A DNA stretch of 49,276 bases from an uncultured Oscillibacter sp. (lineage in GTDB: Bacteria; Bacillota; Clostridia; Oscillospirales; Oscillospiraceae): NCBI GenBank assembly GCA_910584995.1, contig CAJUDW010000019.1:1-49276 (forward strand), read 5' to 3'. This document shows, in pieces, positions 24,306 to 33,332 of this stretch. The position numbers and the translations under genes are program-made. The stretch's first letter is position 1. Every line of letters begins with the position of its first letter. Below the pieces are notes generated by a model that saw nothing but the letters and a program-made list of their open reading frames with translations, was not told where the DNA came from and did not search any database.

Positions 24306-24563
24306 ATGAAGCTGATCAACATCGGTTTTGGGAACCTGGTGTCGGAGGGCCGTCTGGTGGCGGTGGTCAGCCCGGAGTCCGCGCCTATCAAGCGGATGAT
24401 CCAGGAGAGCCGGGAGCGTGGGATGCTCATTGACGCCACCTACGGGCGAAAAACCGCCTCTGTGTTTATTATGGACAGCGATCATGTCATTCTGTCGGCG
24501 CTGCCGCCGGAACGGTTCGGCGGCAGGGGGGCTGACGGAAAAGAGAGGGAGAGAGAATCATGA
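24306..24563 (+). CDS. remA: RemA-type regulator (DUF370)
   Basis: An 85-aa protein with the DUF370 core (INIGFGN, then AKRMI/ATYGRKT-like strands). RemA is a DNA-binding activator of matrix and osmoprotection genes in Bacillus; in Clostridia its targets are unknown. It starts 1 nt after yicC and overlaps gmk by 4 nt. Its C-terminal tail is Arg/Glu-rich. Confidence 0.92.
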   Translation: MKLINIGFGNLVSEGRLVAVVSPESAPIKRMIQESRERGMLIDATYGRKTASVFIMDSDHVILSALPPERFGGRGADGKERERES

Positions 24564-25153
24564 GAGGAAAGACGTTTATCATCTCCGGCCCGTCCGGGGT
24601 CGGCAAAAGCACAGTGCTCCAGGCGCTGCTGGAACGGAGGAAGGACTTGTACTTCTCCGTTTCCGCAACAACACGGCCCTGCCGTCCCGGGGAGACCGAC
24701 GGCGTACACTACCACTTCCTGGATGTGGATACCTTTCGGGCCTGGATTGCAAAGAATGAATTTCTGGAATATGCCGAGTATGTGGGCAACTTCTACGGCA
24801 CCCCGAAGCGGTATGTGGACGAGGCTATGGACCAGGGGCGGGATGTGATCCTGGACATTGAGGTCCAGGGGGCTATCCAGGTAACCGGCCAGCGGCCGGA
24901 GACCGTAACCATTTTTATCGCACCTCCCAGCTGGACGGAGTTGGAACGCCGCCTGACGGAACGGGGCACCGACAGCGCCGAAAAAATCCAAAAACGGCTC
25001 CTGCGGGCCAAGGTGGAGTTCCAGACTGCCCATACCTACGATTACTTTGTGATCAACGACACGGTGGAAAACGCCGTCCGGGAACTGGAGGCGATTTTGA
25101 CGGCTGAGCACTGCAAGCCGCAGGAGCGGATGGCGATTATTAACGGGCAATAA
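24560..25153 (+). CDS. gmk: Guanylate kinase
   Basis: Phosphorylates GMP to GDP. The 197-aa protein has the P-loop SGPSGVGKST (about residues 9-18), the GMP-binding region TTRPCRPGETDGVHYHF and the lid. Length and motifs are typical. Translation is coupled to remA. Confidence 0.96.
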   Translation: MRGKTFIISGPSGVGKSTVLQALLERRKDLYFSVSATTRPCRPGETDGVHYHFLDVDTFRAWIAKNEFLEYAEYVGNFYGTPKRYVDEAMDQGRDVILDIEVQGAIQVTGQRPETVTIFIAPPSWTELERRLTERGTDSAEKIQKRLLRAKVEFQTAHTYDYFVINDTVENAVRELEAILTAEHCKPQERMAIINGQ

Positions 25154-25319
25154 GGCCGGATACCGGGGATTTCCCCAGTGGAAATTTTTCTGGAAAAAGA
25201 ATTATATTCACAAAAACGAACAATATTTTAATAGATTTCCTTTTTTCAATTTCCCAGAGAAGTTCGACAGAACTCAGCAAAATTTTCAGCCGAAATTTGG
25301 CAGAATGGATGTGGAGATT

Positions 25320-25535
25320 ATGATGCTCTATCCCGCGATGAACAAATTGACCCAGTACGTGCCCAACCGCTATATGCTGGTGAACGTGGTAGCCCGCCGG
25401 GCCCGGCAGATTGCCGACGCCGCCGAGGAGGCCTGCGAGCCCCTGGAGGAAAAGCCGGTGACCATGGCCATCAATGAGGTGGCGGAAGGCAAGCTGAGCC
25501 GCCCGGACGAAGCCGTCCAGGACGAAAACGACTGA
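25320..25535 (+). CDS. rpoZ: RNA polymerase omega subunit
   Basis: A 71-aa omega subunit with the conserved NRYMLVNVVARRARQIA segment. Omega helps RNAP assembly. ATG 25320 or 25323 gives the usual MMLYPAMNKL start, with GGAG just upstream; ATG 25305 is possible but lacks an RBS. The 150-nt gap before it is AT-rich, unlike its surroundings, and might hold a weak promoter. Confidence 0.92.
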   Translation: MMLYPAMNKLTQYVPNRYMLVNVVARRARQIADAAEEACEPLEEKPVTMAINEVAEGKLSRPDEAVQDEND

Positions 25536-25552
25536 CAGACGGGAGGGCCGCC

Positions 25553-28021
25553 ATGGAAACTGCGGAGATCTGCAAAGTGGCGGTCAGCGCGGCGCCTTAC
25601 GCCATTGACAAGCCTTACGATTACCTGATCCCGGAGCATCTGCTGGAGAGCGCCGTGCCCGGCGTCCGGGTGACGGCGCCCTTTGGCCGGGGGAACCGGG
25701 AGACGGAGGGCGTCATCCTGGCCCGCGGAAGCGGCGGAAAGCTGCCGGGTCTGAAGCCCCTGGCAGCGGTACTGGATCGGGAGCCGGTGCTGGATCGGGC
25801 GGACATTGAATTGGCCCTCTGGATGCGCCGGCGGTATTTCTGCACGCTCTTTGAAGCGGTAAAGGCCATCCTTCCCGTGGGGCTGTGGTATCAGCTGCGG
25901 GAGGTCTGGCGCCTGGCGGACCCTGGGATGGACCGGTTGACGGCAGACAGCGCCGCGGCCGCCGTCCGGCAGGCCCTGCCGGTGCTGGACGCCCTGTACG
26001 AGGCCGGCGGCAGGGCGGAACTGGCGGCCCTCTCCGCCCGGTGCGGGGAGCGGACGGAGGAAACCCTCCGCAGGCTCCAGGAGGCCGGCATTGTCATCCG
26101 GGAGACCGCCGCCAGGCGGAAGATTGCCGACAAGACCCGCCAGATGGTGGAACTGGCCGCAGCCGCCGAGGATGCCCTGGCCCTGACGGAGCCGAAACGC
26201 CGCTCCGCGCCGGCCCGGTATGAGGTAGTCCGGCTGCTGGCATCGGCAGGACGGGTTTCCGCCGCCGATGTCCGGTATTTCACGGGGGCCTCCGCCCGGG
26301 TTCTGAAGGCCATGGAAAAGGGCGGCCTGATCGCCTTTACCCAGGAGGAGGAACTGCGGGTGCCGGAAACGGGACCGGTGGATCCTCCGCCGTCTATTCA
26401 ATTGAACGAAGAACAACAGGCAGCTTTTGAGCAGATCCTGGCACTGACGGAAACCGGCAGGGCGGAAGCGGTCCTGCTTCACGGCGTCACCGGCAGCGGA
26501 AAGACCCAGGTATATATCCGTCTGGTCAGGGAGGCGCTGGCCAGGGGCAGGACAGCCATGGTGCTGGTGCCCGAAATTATCCTGACGCCCCAAATGATGC
26601 GGAAATTTTCCTCTTATTTCGGGGAGCGGGCAGCCATGTTCCACAGCGGCCTCCGGATGACGGAGCGGTACGACCAGTGGAAACGGGTCCGCCGGGGGGA
26701 GGTCCAGGTAGTGCTGGGTACCCGTTCCGCTGTTTTTGCACCCCTGCGGAACCTGGGCCTCGTCATCCTTGACGAGGAGCAGGAGAGCAGCTATCAATCG
26801 GAAAACCCGCCCCGGTATCACACCCGGGACATTGGAAAATACCTCTGCGCCCGGGATGGGGCCGTCCTGGTCCTTGGTTCCGCCACACCTGCGGTGGAGA
26901 CTGCCTGGGCGGCAGAAGAGGGACTATACCATAAAGCGCTGCTGCGGTGGCGGTATAATGCCCACCCGCTGCCAAAAGTCCTCATCGCCGATATGAAAGA
27001 GGAGATCAAGACGGGGAACCCCGGCCTTATCGGGCAGGTGCTCCGGAAAGAACTGGAGGAAAACCTGAACCGGGGGGAACAGAGCATCCTGTTCCTGAAC
27101 CGCCGGGGCAACAGCCGCTATATCCTCTGCGGGGAGTGCGGCTGTGTGCCGGAATGTCCCCGGTGCAGCGTGGCCCTTACCTACCACTCTGCCAATGGGC
27201 GGCTTATGTGCCACTACTGCGGCCATTCCCAGCGGGCTAAAGACGTCTGCCCCCAGTGCGGCGGGCTGATGAAGCGGGTAGGGGCAGGCACCCAGAAGGT
27301 GGAGGAGGAACTGCGGGAACTGTTCCCAACGGCAGGTCTCCTCCGCATGGACGCAGACACCGCTACCGGAGGCCATGAGCGGATTCTCCGGCAGTTTGAA
27401 CAGGAACGTATCCCCATCCTCCTGGGCACCCAGATGGTGGCCAAGGGGCTGGATTTCGAAAATGTCACCCTGGTGGGCGTGCTGTCCGCCGATTTGTCCC
27501 TGTATGTGGACAACTACCGGGCAGCGGAGCGGACCTTCAGCCTGCTGACCCAGGTAGTGGGCCGGGCGGGCCGGGGCGGCCGGGAAGGCCGGGCCGTGAT
27601 CCAGACCTACACCCCGGCTAACGATGTGATCCAATGCGCCGCAAGGCAGGATTACCATGGGTTTTATGAGAGTGAAATCCGGATGCGCCGCCTGCGGCGG
27701 TATCCGCCCTTTGCTGATCTTTTTACCTTCACGGTCTCCGGGACAGAGGAGGGCAGCGTCCTGCGGGCAGCGGCGGCGGCGCGGGAACGGCTCCGGGCCC
27801 TCTGCAGCGCGCCAGACATCGCCCAAAGCCAGCCGGAGGTGCTGGGGCCGGCCCCGGCCCCGGTTTTGAAGGTTAACAACCGCTACCGCTACCGGGTCCT
27901 GCTGGTGGGGAAAAACGACCGGCCCACCCGGGAGATGATCAGCTGTCTTTTAAAAGAGTTTTCCAACAGCCCCGTGAACCGCGGGTTGAATCTGTTTGTA
28001 GGCTGCAATACATTGGAGTGA
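25553..28021 (+). CDS. priA: Primosomal protein N', replication restart helicase
   Basis: PriA reloads the replisome at collapsed forks. The 822-aa product has the 3'BD domain, a winged-helix segment, a SF2 helicase with Walker A GVTGSGKT (about residue 312) and Walker B LDEEQESS, a zinc region with eight Cys (CGECGCVPECPRC...CHYCG...CPQCGG, about 525-565) and the C-terminal domain. The Walker B reads DEEQ where PriA usually has DEEH. It starts 17 nt after rpoZ and ends 26 nt before def. Confidence 0.95.
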   Translation: METAEICKVAVSAAPYAIDKPYDYLIPEHLLESAVPGVRVTAPFGRGNRETEGVILARGSGGKLPGLKPLAAVLDREPVLDRADIELALWMRRRYFCTLFEAVKAILPVGLWYQLREVWRLADPGMDRLTADSAAAAVRQALPVLDALYEAGGRAELAALSARCGERTEETLRRLQEAGIVIRETAARRKIADKTRQMVELAAAAEDALALTEPKRRSAPARYEVVRLLASAGRVSAADVRYFTGASARVLKAMEKGGLIAFTQEEELRVPETGPVDPPPSIQLNEEQQAAFEQILALTETGRAEAVLLHGVTGSGKTQVYIRLVREALARGRTAMVLVPEIILTPQMMRKFSSYFGERAAMFHSGLRMTERYDQWKRVRRGEVQVVLGTRSAVFAPLRNLGLVILDEEQESSYQSENPPRYHTRDIGKYLCARDGAVLVLGSATPAVETAWAAEEGLYHKALLRWRYNAHPLPKVLIADMKEEIKTGNPGLIGQVLRKELEENLNRGEQSILFLNRRGNSRYILCGECGCVPECPRCSVALTYHSANGRLMCHYCGHSQRAKDVCPQCGGLMKRVGAGTQKVEEELRELFPTAGLLRMDADTATGGHERILRQFEQERIPILLGTQMVAKGLDFENVTLVGVLSADLSLYVDNYRAAERTFSLLTQVVGRAGRGGREGRAVIQTYTPANDVIQCAARQDYHGFYESEIRMRRLRRYPPFADLFTFTVSGTEEGSVLRAAAAARERLRALCSAPDIAQSQPEVLGPAPAPVLKVNNRYRYRVLLVGKNDRPTREMISCLLKEFSNSPVNRGLNLFVGCNTLE

Positions 28022-28047
28022 ATCGCCGCTCCGGGAGGTCAAAAACT

Positions 28048-28545
28048 ATGGCACTGAGAAAAATTGTGGAACAGGGTGAGGACTGCCTCACCAAGGTCTG
28101 CCGCCCGGTGACGGCCTTTAACGGCCGCCTGCACCAGCTACTGGACGACATGGCGGAGACGCTGGCGGAGGCCAACGGCGCTGGGCTGGCCGCCCCCCAG
28201 GTAGGCGTGTTGCGGCGGGTCTGCCTGGTGCTGGACGAGGAGACGGAGGAATATCTGGAACTGATCAACCCGGAGATCCTCTCCCAGGAGGGCCAGCAGA
28301 CGGGGCTGGAAGGCTGCCTCAGCGTCCCGGGAAAGTGGGGCATGGTGACGCGGCCCGCTAAGGTCCGCGTCCGGGCCCAGGATCGGTACGGGGACTGGTT
28401 CGAGGCGGAGGGGACGGAACTGACGGCCCGGGCCTTCTGCCACGAGATTGAGCATCTGGACGGCCATATGTATACGGAGCATATTGACCGCTTCCTGACG
28501 GATGAAGAGGTACGGGAGTATCTGGAGGACGAGGAAGGGGAGTAA
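28048..28545 (+). CDS. def: Peptide deformylase
   Basis: Removes the formyl group from nascent proteins. The 165-aa metalloenzyme has all three motifs: GAGLAAPQVG, EGCLS and HEIEH. ATG 28048 follows GGGAGG; the open frame upstream merely runs into the priA stop. fmt is next, the standard pairing. Confidence 0.96.
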   Translation: MALRKIVEQGEDCLTKVCRPVTAFNGRLHQLLDDMAETLAEANGAGLAAPQVGVLRRVCLVLDEETEEYLELINPEILSQEGQQTGLEGCLSVPGKWGMVTRPAKVRVRAQDRYGDWFEAEGTELTARAFCHEIEHLDGHMYTEHIDRFLTDEEVREYLEDEEGE

Positions 28546-28549
28546 GCCC

Positions 28550-29467
28550 ATGCGGATTTTATTCATGGGGACGCCGGATTTTGCCGTGGCGTCCCTGCGG
28601 CGGCTGGCGGAGGACGGTCACGATATCTGCGGCGTTTTTACGCAGCCGGACAAGCCGAAAAACCGCGGGCATAAGCTTGTCTTCCCGCCTGTGAAGGAGT
28701 ACGCCTTAACAAAGGGATTCCCGATTTACCAGCCCACGAAGCTGCGGGACGGGGAGGCGTTGGCGTTGGTGCGGGGCTTGGAACCGGAACTGATTGTGGT
28801 GGCGGCCTACGGCAAAATCCTGCCGGAGGAGATTTTGAACACACCCCCTTACGGTTCCATCAACGTCCACTCGTCCCTGCTGCCCAAATACCGGGGGGCG
28901 GCCCCCATCAACTGGGCGATCCTGAACGGCGAGGCGGAGACCGGCGTCTCTATCATGTATATGGCAAAAGAACTGGACGCGGGGGATGTGATCCTGCAAA
29001 AGCCCACCCCCATCGGCCCGGAAGAGGACGCCCAGGCCCTAACGGCGCGTCTTGCGGAATTGGGGGCGGAGGCCCTGGCGGAGGCCCTGGCACAGCTGGC
29101 GTCTGGGACAGCCTCCCGGACGCCTCAGGACGGTGCTTGCAGCACATATGCCTCCATGCTATCCAAGGATATGTCCCCCATTGACTGGACCCGTACCGCC
29201 CGGGAAATTGGCTGCCAGATCCGGGGCCTCATCCCCTGGCCCTGCGCCTCCACGGAAATCCTTGGTGGCGGGGCGGTGAAGGTGTTCCGGGCCCAGGCGG
29301 CAGGGGAAACTGCCGCCCAGCCGGGGACAATCCTGGCGGCGGGGAAACAGGGGATCGACGTGGCCTGCGGCGGCGGGACGGTCCTCAGGATTCTGGAGTT
29401 ACAGGCCCAAGGCGGCAAACGGATGGCAGCCTCCGCCTATCTGTTGGGCCATCCGCTCCAACTTTGA
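28550..29467 (+). CDS. fmt: Methionyl-tRNA formyltransferase
   Basis: Formylates initiator Met-tRNA. The 305-aa protein starts MRILFMGTPDFAV and contains the formyl-folate-binding SLLPKYRGAAPINWAI segment, with the C-terminal tRNA-binding domain. ATG 28550 lies 4 nt after def behind GGAAGGGGAG. Confidence 0.96.
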   Translation: MRILFMGTPDFAVASLRRLAEDGHDICGVFTQPDKPKNRGHKLVFPPVKEYALTKGFPIYQPTKLRDGEALALVRGLEPELIVVAAYGKILPEEILNTPPYGSINVHSSLLPKYRGAAPINWAILNGEAETGVSIMYMAKELDAGDVILQKPTPIGPEEDAQALTARLAELGAEALAEALAQLASGTASRTPQDGACSTYASMLSKDMSPIDWTRTAREIGCQIRGLIPWPCASTEILGGGAVKVFRAQAAGETAAQPGTILAAGKQGIDVACGGGTVLRILELQAQGGKRMAASAYLLGHPLQL

Positions 29468-29480
29468 AGCGAGGAAAGGT

Positions 29481-30212
29481 ATGCCTTATTACAGCTACGG
29501 TGATTTTTTAGCCAACAACCTCTATGTGATTTTGCTGATTCCGGTGTTCCTGCTGTCCCTGTGGGCCCAGTTCCAGGTAAGCGGGCGGTTTAAGCGCTAT
29601 AGTGCCGTGACCAACCGCCGCCGTCTGACAGGCGCCCAGGCGGCGGATGCCGTCCTGCGGGCCCACGGGGTGTATAATGTGCCCATCCGGCCTTGCCGGG
29701 GGAACCTGACTGACCACTATGACCCCAGGGACAACACCGTCTACCTCTCGGAGAGCGTGTATAATGCCCCCACTGTGGCGGCGGTGGGCGTGGCGGCCCA
29801 CGAGGCGGGCCACGCTGTCCAGTACGCGGTGGGCTACGGCCCGGTGCGGCTGCGGAGCGCCATCATTCCCGCTACCCAGATAGGATCGAAGTTTTCCTTT
29901 ATCCTGCTGATGATCGGCATGGTGCTGTACAGCCAGGCCCTGTTCTTTGTGGGGATCCTCCTGTTCTCCCTGACCACCTTCTTCCAGCTGGTGACGCTGC
30001 CGGTGGAGTTTAACGCCTCCGCCCGGGCCTTGGAAACCATTGAGGGGCAGGGGATGCTGGACGGGGATGAGTTTCAGGGCGCCAGGAAGGTCCTTTGGGC
30101 GGCGGCCATGACCTATGTGGCCGCACTGCTGATGTCCATGCTGCAGCTGCTCCGGTTTGTCCTGATTTTCCTGGGGCGGAATGGGGAGAACCGCCGGGGA
30201 GGCCGCAGATGA
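29481..30212 (+). CDS. Zinc metallopeptidase, YugP family
   Basis: A 243-aa membrane protein with HEAGH at about residues 107-111 (zinc site) and several membrane helices (about 10-30, 135-165, 205-225). YugP/Zn_peptidase_2 proteins are uncharacterised proteases widespread in Firmicutes. The gene is fixed in the fmt-rsmB interval of many Clostridia and overlaps rsmB by 4 nt. Confidence 0.88.
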   Translation: MPYYSYGDFLANNLYVILLIPVFLLSLWAQFQVSGRFKRYSAVTNRRRLTGAQAADAVLRAHGVYNVPIRPCRGNLTDHYDPRDNTVYLSESVYNAPTVAAVGVAAHEAGHAVQYAVGYGPVRLRSAIIPATQIGSKFSFILLMIGMVLYSQALFFVGILLFSLTTFFQLVTLPVEFNASARALETIEGQGMLDGDEFQGARKVLWAAAMTYVAALLMSMLQLLRFVLIFLGRNGENRRGGRR

Positions 30213-31540
30213 CGGCCCCCGCATCCCCCCGGGAAGCCGCCTTGCGGACGCTGGCTGCCTGCCGGACCCGGGGCGCGTGGGCGGATGCGGCCCTGCCGTC
30301 CCAGCTGTCCGGGCTGTCCGGGCCGGACGCCGCCCTTTGCAGCCGCATTGTCTACGGGGTGACCCAAAACCGGATGCTGCTGGACTTCTATCTGGCGGCT
30401 TACTGCTCCCAGAAACCGGATCATCTTCAGCCACCCCTGCTGGATATCCTGCGGATCGGGGCGTACCAGATCCTGTTTTTAGACAAGGTGCCTGACAGCG
30501 CCGCTGTCAACACCTCGGTGGAACTGGCGAAAAAGGCCGGGAGGGGACAGGCTTCCGGCCTTGTAAACGCTGTTCTCCGAAAAATTGCGCAGAATAAGGA
30601 GCACCTGCCGCCTGTCCCCCAGCGGGACGAGGTACAGTGCCTTTCGATCTGCTACAGCCACCCCAAATGGCTGGTGAAGCGGCTGTTGGCCCTGTTGGGC
30701 CGGGAGGGGACGGAGGCCCTTTTGGCCGTCCACAACAGCCAGCCTCCCGCCGCCGCCCAGGTGAATACGCTGAAAACCGGCGGCGAGGCACTGCTGGAAT
30801 CCCTCCGGGCCGCTGGCGCGGCGGCAGAGCCACACCCCTGGCTCCCGGACTGCCTGCTGCTGACGGGCGCAGGGAACCTGGAGCGGCTGGAGCCCTTCCG
30901 GGCAGGGGCATTTTATATCCAGGATCCGGCGGCCCGCCTGGCGGCGCTGGCGGCGGATCTGTCCCCCGGCTGCCGGGTGCTGGACGTGTGCGCCGCCCCG
31001 GGCGGAAAGTCCTTTGCCGCCGCCATTGCTATGGGGGATAAGGGGCAGGTGCTGGCCTGCGATCTCCACGAAAACAAGCTGAAACGGATCCGGGAGGGGG
31101 CGGCCCGGCTGGGCATTTCCTGCATCGAAACTGCCGCTGCCGATGGGCGGGTTATGCATGAGGCATGGCGGGACGGGTTCGACGCGGTTTTGGTAGACGC
31201 CCCCTGCTCCGGCCTGGGGATTATCCGGAAGAAGCCGGATATCCGCTATAAGCGGCCGGACGATCTCTTCACCCTGCCGGTAGCCCAGAGCGCCATCCTC
31301 GCCAATGCCTCCGGCTATGTGCGGCCCGGCGGGACGCTGGTCTACTCCACCTGCACCCTCCTGCCGGAGGAAAACCAGCAGGTGACGGATACATTCCTCG
31401 CGGAGCACCCGGACTTTTCCCGGGAAAGCTTTGTCCTTCCGGGCCCCCTGGGGAAGACGGAGGGGCAAATCACCCTCTGGCCCCACTGCCATGGGACGGA
31501 CGGCTTCTACATCTGCCGCATGAGGCGGCGTGCAACATAA
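30209..31540 (+). CDS. rsmB: 16S rRNA m5C967 methyltransferase
   Basis: A 443-aa protein with an N-terminal NusB-like RNA-binding domain and a C-terminal SAM methyltransferase: SAM motif DVCAAPGGKSFA, catalytic DAPCSGLG and the second Cys in STCTLLPEEN. It methylates C967 of 16S rRNA in E. coli numbering. ATG 30209 overlaps the YugP stop. Confidence 0.94.
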   Translation: MTAPASPREAALRTLAACRTRGAWADAALPSQLSGLSGPDAALCSRIVYGVTQNRMLLDFYLAAYCSQKPDHLQPPLLDILRIGAYQILFLDKVPDSAAVNTSVELAKKAGRGQASGLVNAVLRKIAQNKEHLPPVPQRDEVQCLSICYSHPKWLVKRLLALLGREGTEALLAVHNSQPPAAAQVNTLKTGGEALLESLRAAGAAAEPHPWLPDCLLLTGAGNLERLEPFRAGAFYIQDPAARLAALAADLSPGCRVLDVCAAPGGKSFAAAIAMGDKGQVLACDLHENKLKRIREGAARLGISCIETAAADGRVMHEAWRDGFDAVLVDAPCSGLGIIRKKPDIRYKRPDDLFTLPVAQSAILANASGYVRPGGTLVYSTCTLLPEENQQVTDTFLAEHPDFSRESFVLPGPLGKTEGQITLWPHCHGTDGFYICRMRRRAT

Positions 31541-31550
31541 GAGGTTCCTT

Positions 31551-32591
31551 ATGATCGATTGGAAATCCCTGACGCCTTCGGAACTGACGGAGGCGCTGAC
31601 GGCTCTGGGGGAGCCGGCCTACCGGGGGAAGCAGGTGTTTACCTGGCTCCACAAGGGGGTAGAATCTTTTGAGGAGATGGGCAATCTCCCCAAGCCCCTC
31701 CGGGAAAAACTGCATAGGGCGGGAGCCCTGTCCCCGCCGGAGATTGCCAGAAAACAGGTCTCCCGGCTGGACGGCACTGTCAAATACCTCTGGAAGCTGG
31801 CGGACGGCAGCTGTGTGGAATCCGTCCTGATGGCCTATCGCCATGGGAACACCGTCTGCATCTCCTCCCAGGTGGGCTGCCGGATGGGCTGCGCCTTCTG
31901 CGCGTCCACCATCGCCGGGAAGGTGCGGGATTTGACGGCGGGGGAAATGCTGGATCAGGTGCTCTTCACCTGGAAGGACTCCGGGAAAACCATCTCCAAC
32001 ATTGTACTGATGGGCATCGGAGAGCCGATGGACAACCTGGACGCAGTGCTGCGGTTTTTGGAACTGGTGAACCATCCCGATGGGATCAACATCGGGATGC
32101 GGCACATCTCCCTCTCCACCTGCGGCGTCATTCCCGGCATCCGGCGTCTTGCGGAACTGGCCCCGCAGCTGACATTGTCCGTCTCCCTCCACGCGCCGGA
32201 CAGCGAGACACGCGGCACCCTGATGCCTGTGAACCGGGCCTATGACGTAGAGGGGCTGTTTGAGGCCTGTCACAGCTACTTTCAGAAAACCGGCCGGCGA
32301 ATCTCCTTTGAGTACGCCTTGATCGACGGCGTGAACGACTACGACTGGCAGGCGGATTTGATTGTAAAGCGCCTGCGCGGAATGCCTGGGCATGTGAACC
32401 TGATCCCGCTGAACGACGTGCGGGAGAGCCCCTACAAGCCCTCCAGACGGATGGCGCCGTTTCAGAAACGGCTGGAATCCCAAGGCGTGGCCGCCACTGT
32501 GCGGCGGAGCCTGGGTGGAGATATAGACGCCTCCTGCGGCCAGCTGCGCCGAAGGGCTATGGAAGAGAAAGGGGAGATTCCCAATGATTGA
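31551..32591 (+). CDS. rlmN: 23S rRNA/tRNA adenine C2-methyltransferase
   Basis: A radical-SAM enzyme that adds a methyl to C2 of A2503 in 23S rRNA and of A37 in some tRNAs. The 346-aa product has the 4Fe-4S motif CRMGCAFC (about residues 110-117) and the C-terminal region with the resolving Cys. ATG 31551 follows AGAGG; it lies 10 nt after rsmB and overlaps stp. Confidence 0.95.
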   Translation: MIDWKSLTPSELTEALTALGEPAYRGKQVFTWLHKGVESFEEMGNLPKPLREKLHRAGALSPPEIARKQVSRLDGTVKYLWKLADGSCVESVLMAYRHGNTVCISSQVGCRMGCAFCASTIAGKVRDLTAGEMLDQVLFTWKDSGKTISNIVLMGIGEPMDNLDAVLRFLELVNHPDGINIGMRHISLSTCGVIPGIRRLAELAPQLTLSVSLHAPDSETRGTLMPVNRAYDVEGLFEACHSYFQKTGRRISFEYALIDGVNDYDWQADLIVKRLRGMPGHVNLIPLNDVRESPYKPSRRMAPFQKRLESQGVAATVRRSLGGDIDASCGQLRRRAMEEKGEIPND

Positions 32592-33321
32592 ACTATGTGG
32601 GATTACCGACGTGGGCCTGGTCCGGAAAGAGAACCAGGACGCCTACGGGGTACGGGAATTGGAGTGCGGCCTGGCTGTCTGCGTGGTCTGTGACGGCATG
32701 GGCGGCGCTGCCGGAGGAAAGCTGGCCAGCCGGATTGCCGTTGACACTTTTTTAGAGGAATTGGAAAAGCGGCTGAGGCCGGATATGGATGCGGAGGCAC
32801 AGAAGCAGGCCTCTGCCGAGGCGGTGGCGCTGGCTAACGCCGCCATCCGGGATACCGCCGGACAGTCCCCCCAGTACAGCGGTATGGGCACTACCTTAGT
32901 CTCCGCCGTCATCCGGGAAGGGGAGGCCGTGGTTTCCAACGTAGGGGACAGCCGGGCCTATCACATCAGCCAGGACGGTATCCGGAGGATTACGAAGGAT
33001 CATTCCTTGGTGGAGCGCATGGTGGACCGGGGGGATATCACCGCCGAGGAAGCCCGCCGCCATCCAAACCGGAACCTGATCACCCGGGCCCTGGGCCCGG
33101 ACGTAGAACTGGAGTGCGACGGCTATGTCTGTCCCCTGCAAACGGGGGATTTCCTGCTGCTGTGCTCCGACGGGCTGGTCAATACCGCTGCCGACCAGGA
33201 GATGCTGTTTGAGGTCCTCCACGGGGATAGCCTGGAATCCAGCCTGGAGCATCTGCTGGCCATCGCCAAGCGCCAAGGCGCGCCGGACAACGTCACCGCC
33301 GTTCTGGCGCGGGTGCTGTGA
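32584..33321 (+). CDS. prpC: PP2C-type Ser/Thr protein phosphatase (PrpC/Stp)
   Basis: A 245-aa PPM phosphatase with the metal-binding DGMGGAAGG, GDSRAYHI and CSDGLVN motifs. It reverses phosphorylation by the adjacent PASTA kinase and overlaps both neighbours, a conserved arrangement. Confidence 0.95.
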   Translation: MIELCGITDVGLVRKENQDAYGVRELECGLAVCVVCDGMGGAAGGKLASRIAVDTFLEELEKRLRPDMDAEAQKQASAEAVALANAAIRDTAGQSPQYSGMGTTLVSAVIREGEAVVSNVGDSRAYHISQDGIRRITKDHSLVERMVDRGDITAEEARRHPNRNLITRALGPDVELECDGYVCPLQTGDFLLLCSDGLVNTAADQEMLFEVLHGDSLESSLEHLLAIAKRQGAPDNVTAVLARVL

Positions 33322-33332
33322 GGGGAGACACT

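Noticed and set aside
22109..24439. 776-codon minus-strand frame opposite the DUF5685, DnaJ and yicC genes
   Set aside because: Covers three well-supported genes and a perfect palindrome; low-complexity His/Pro/Gln/Gly composition typical of antisense shadows.
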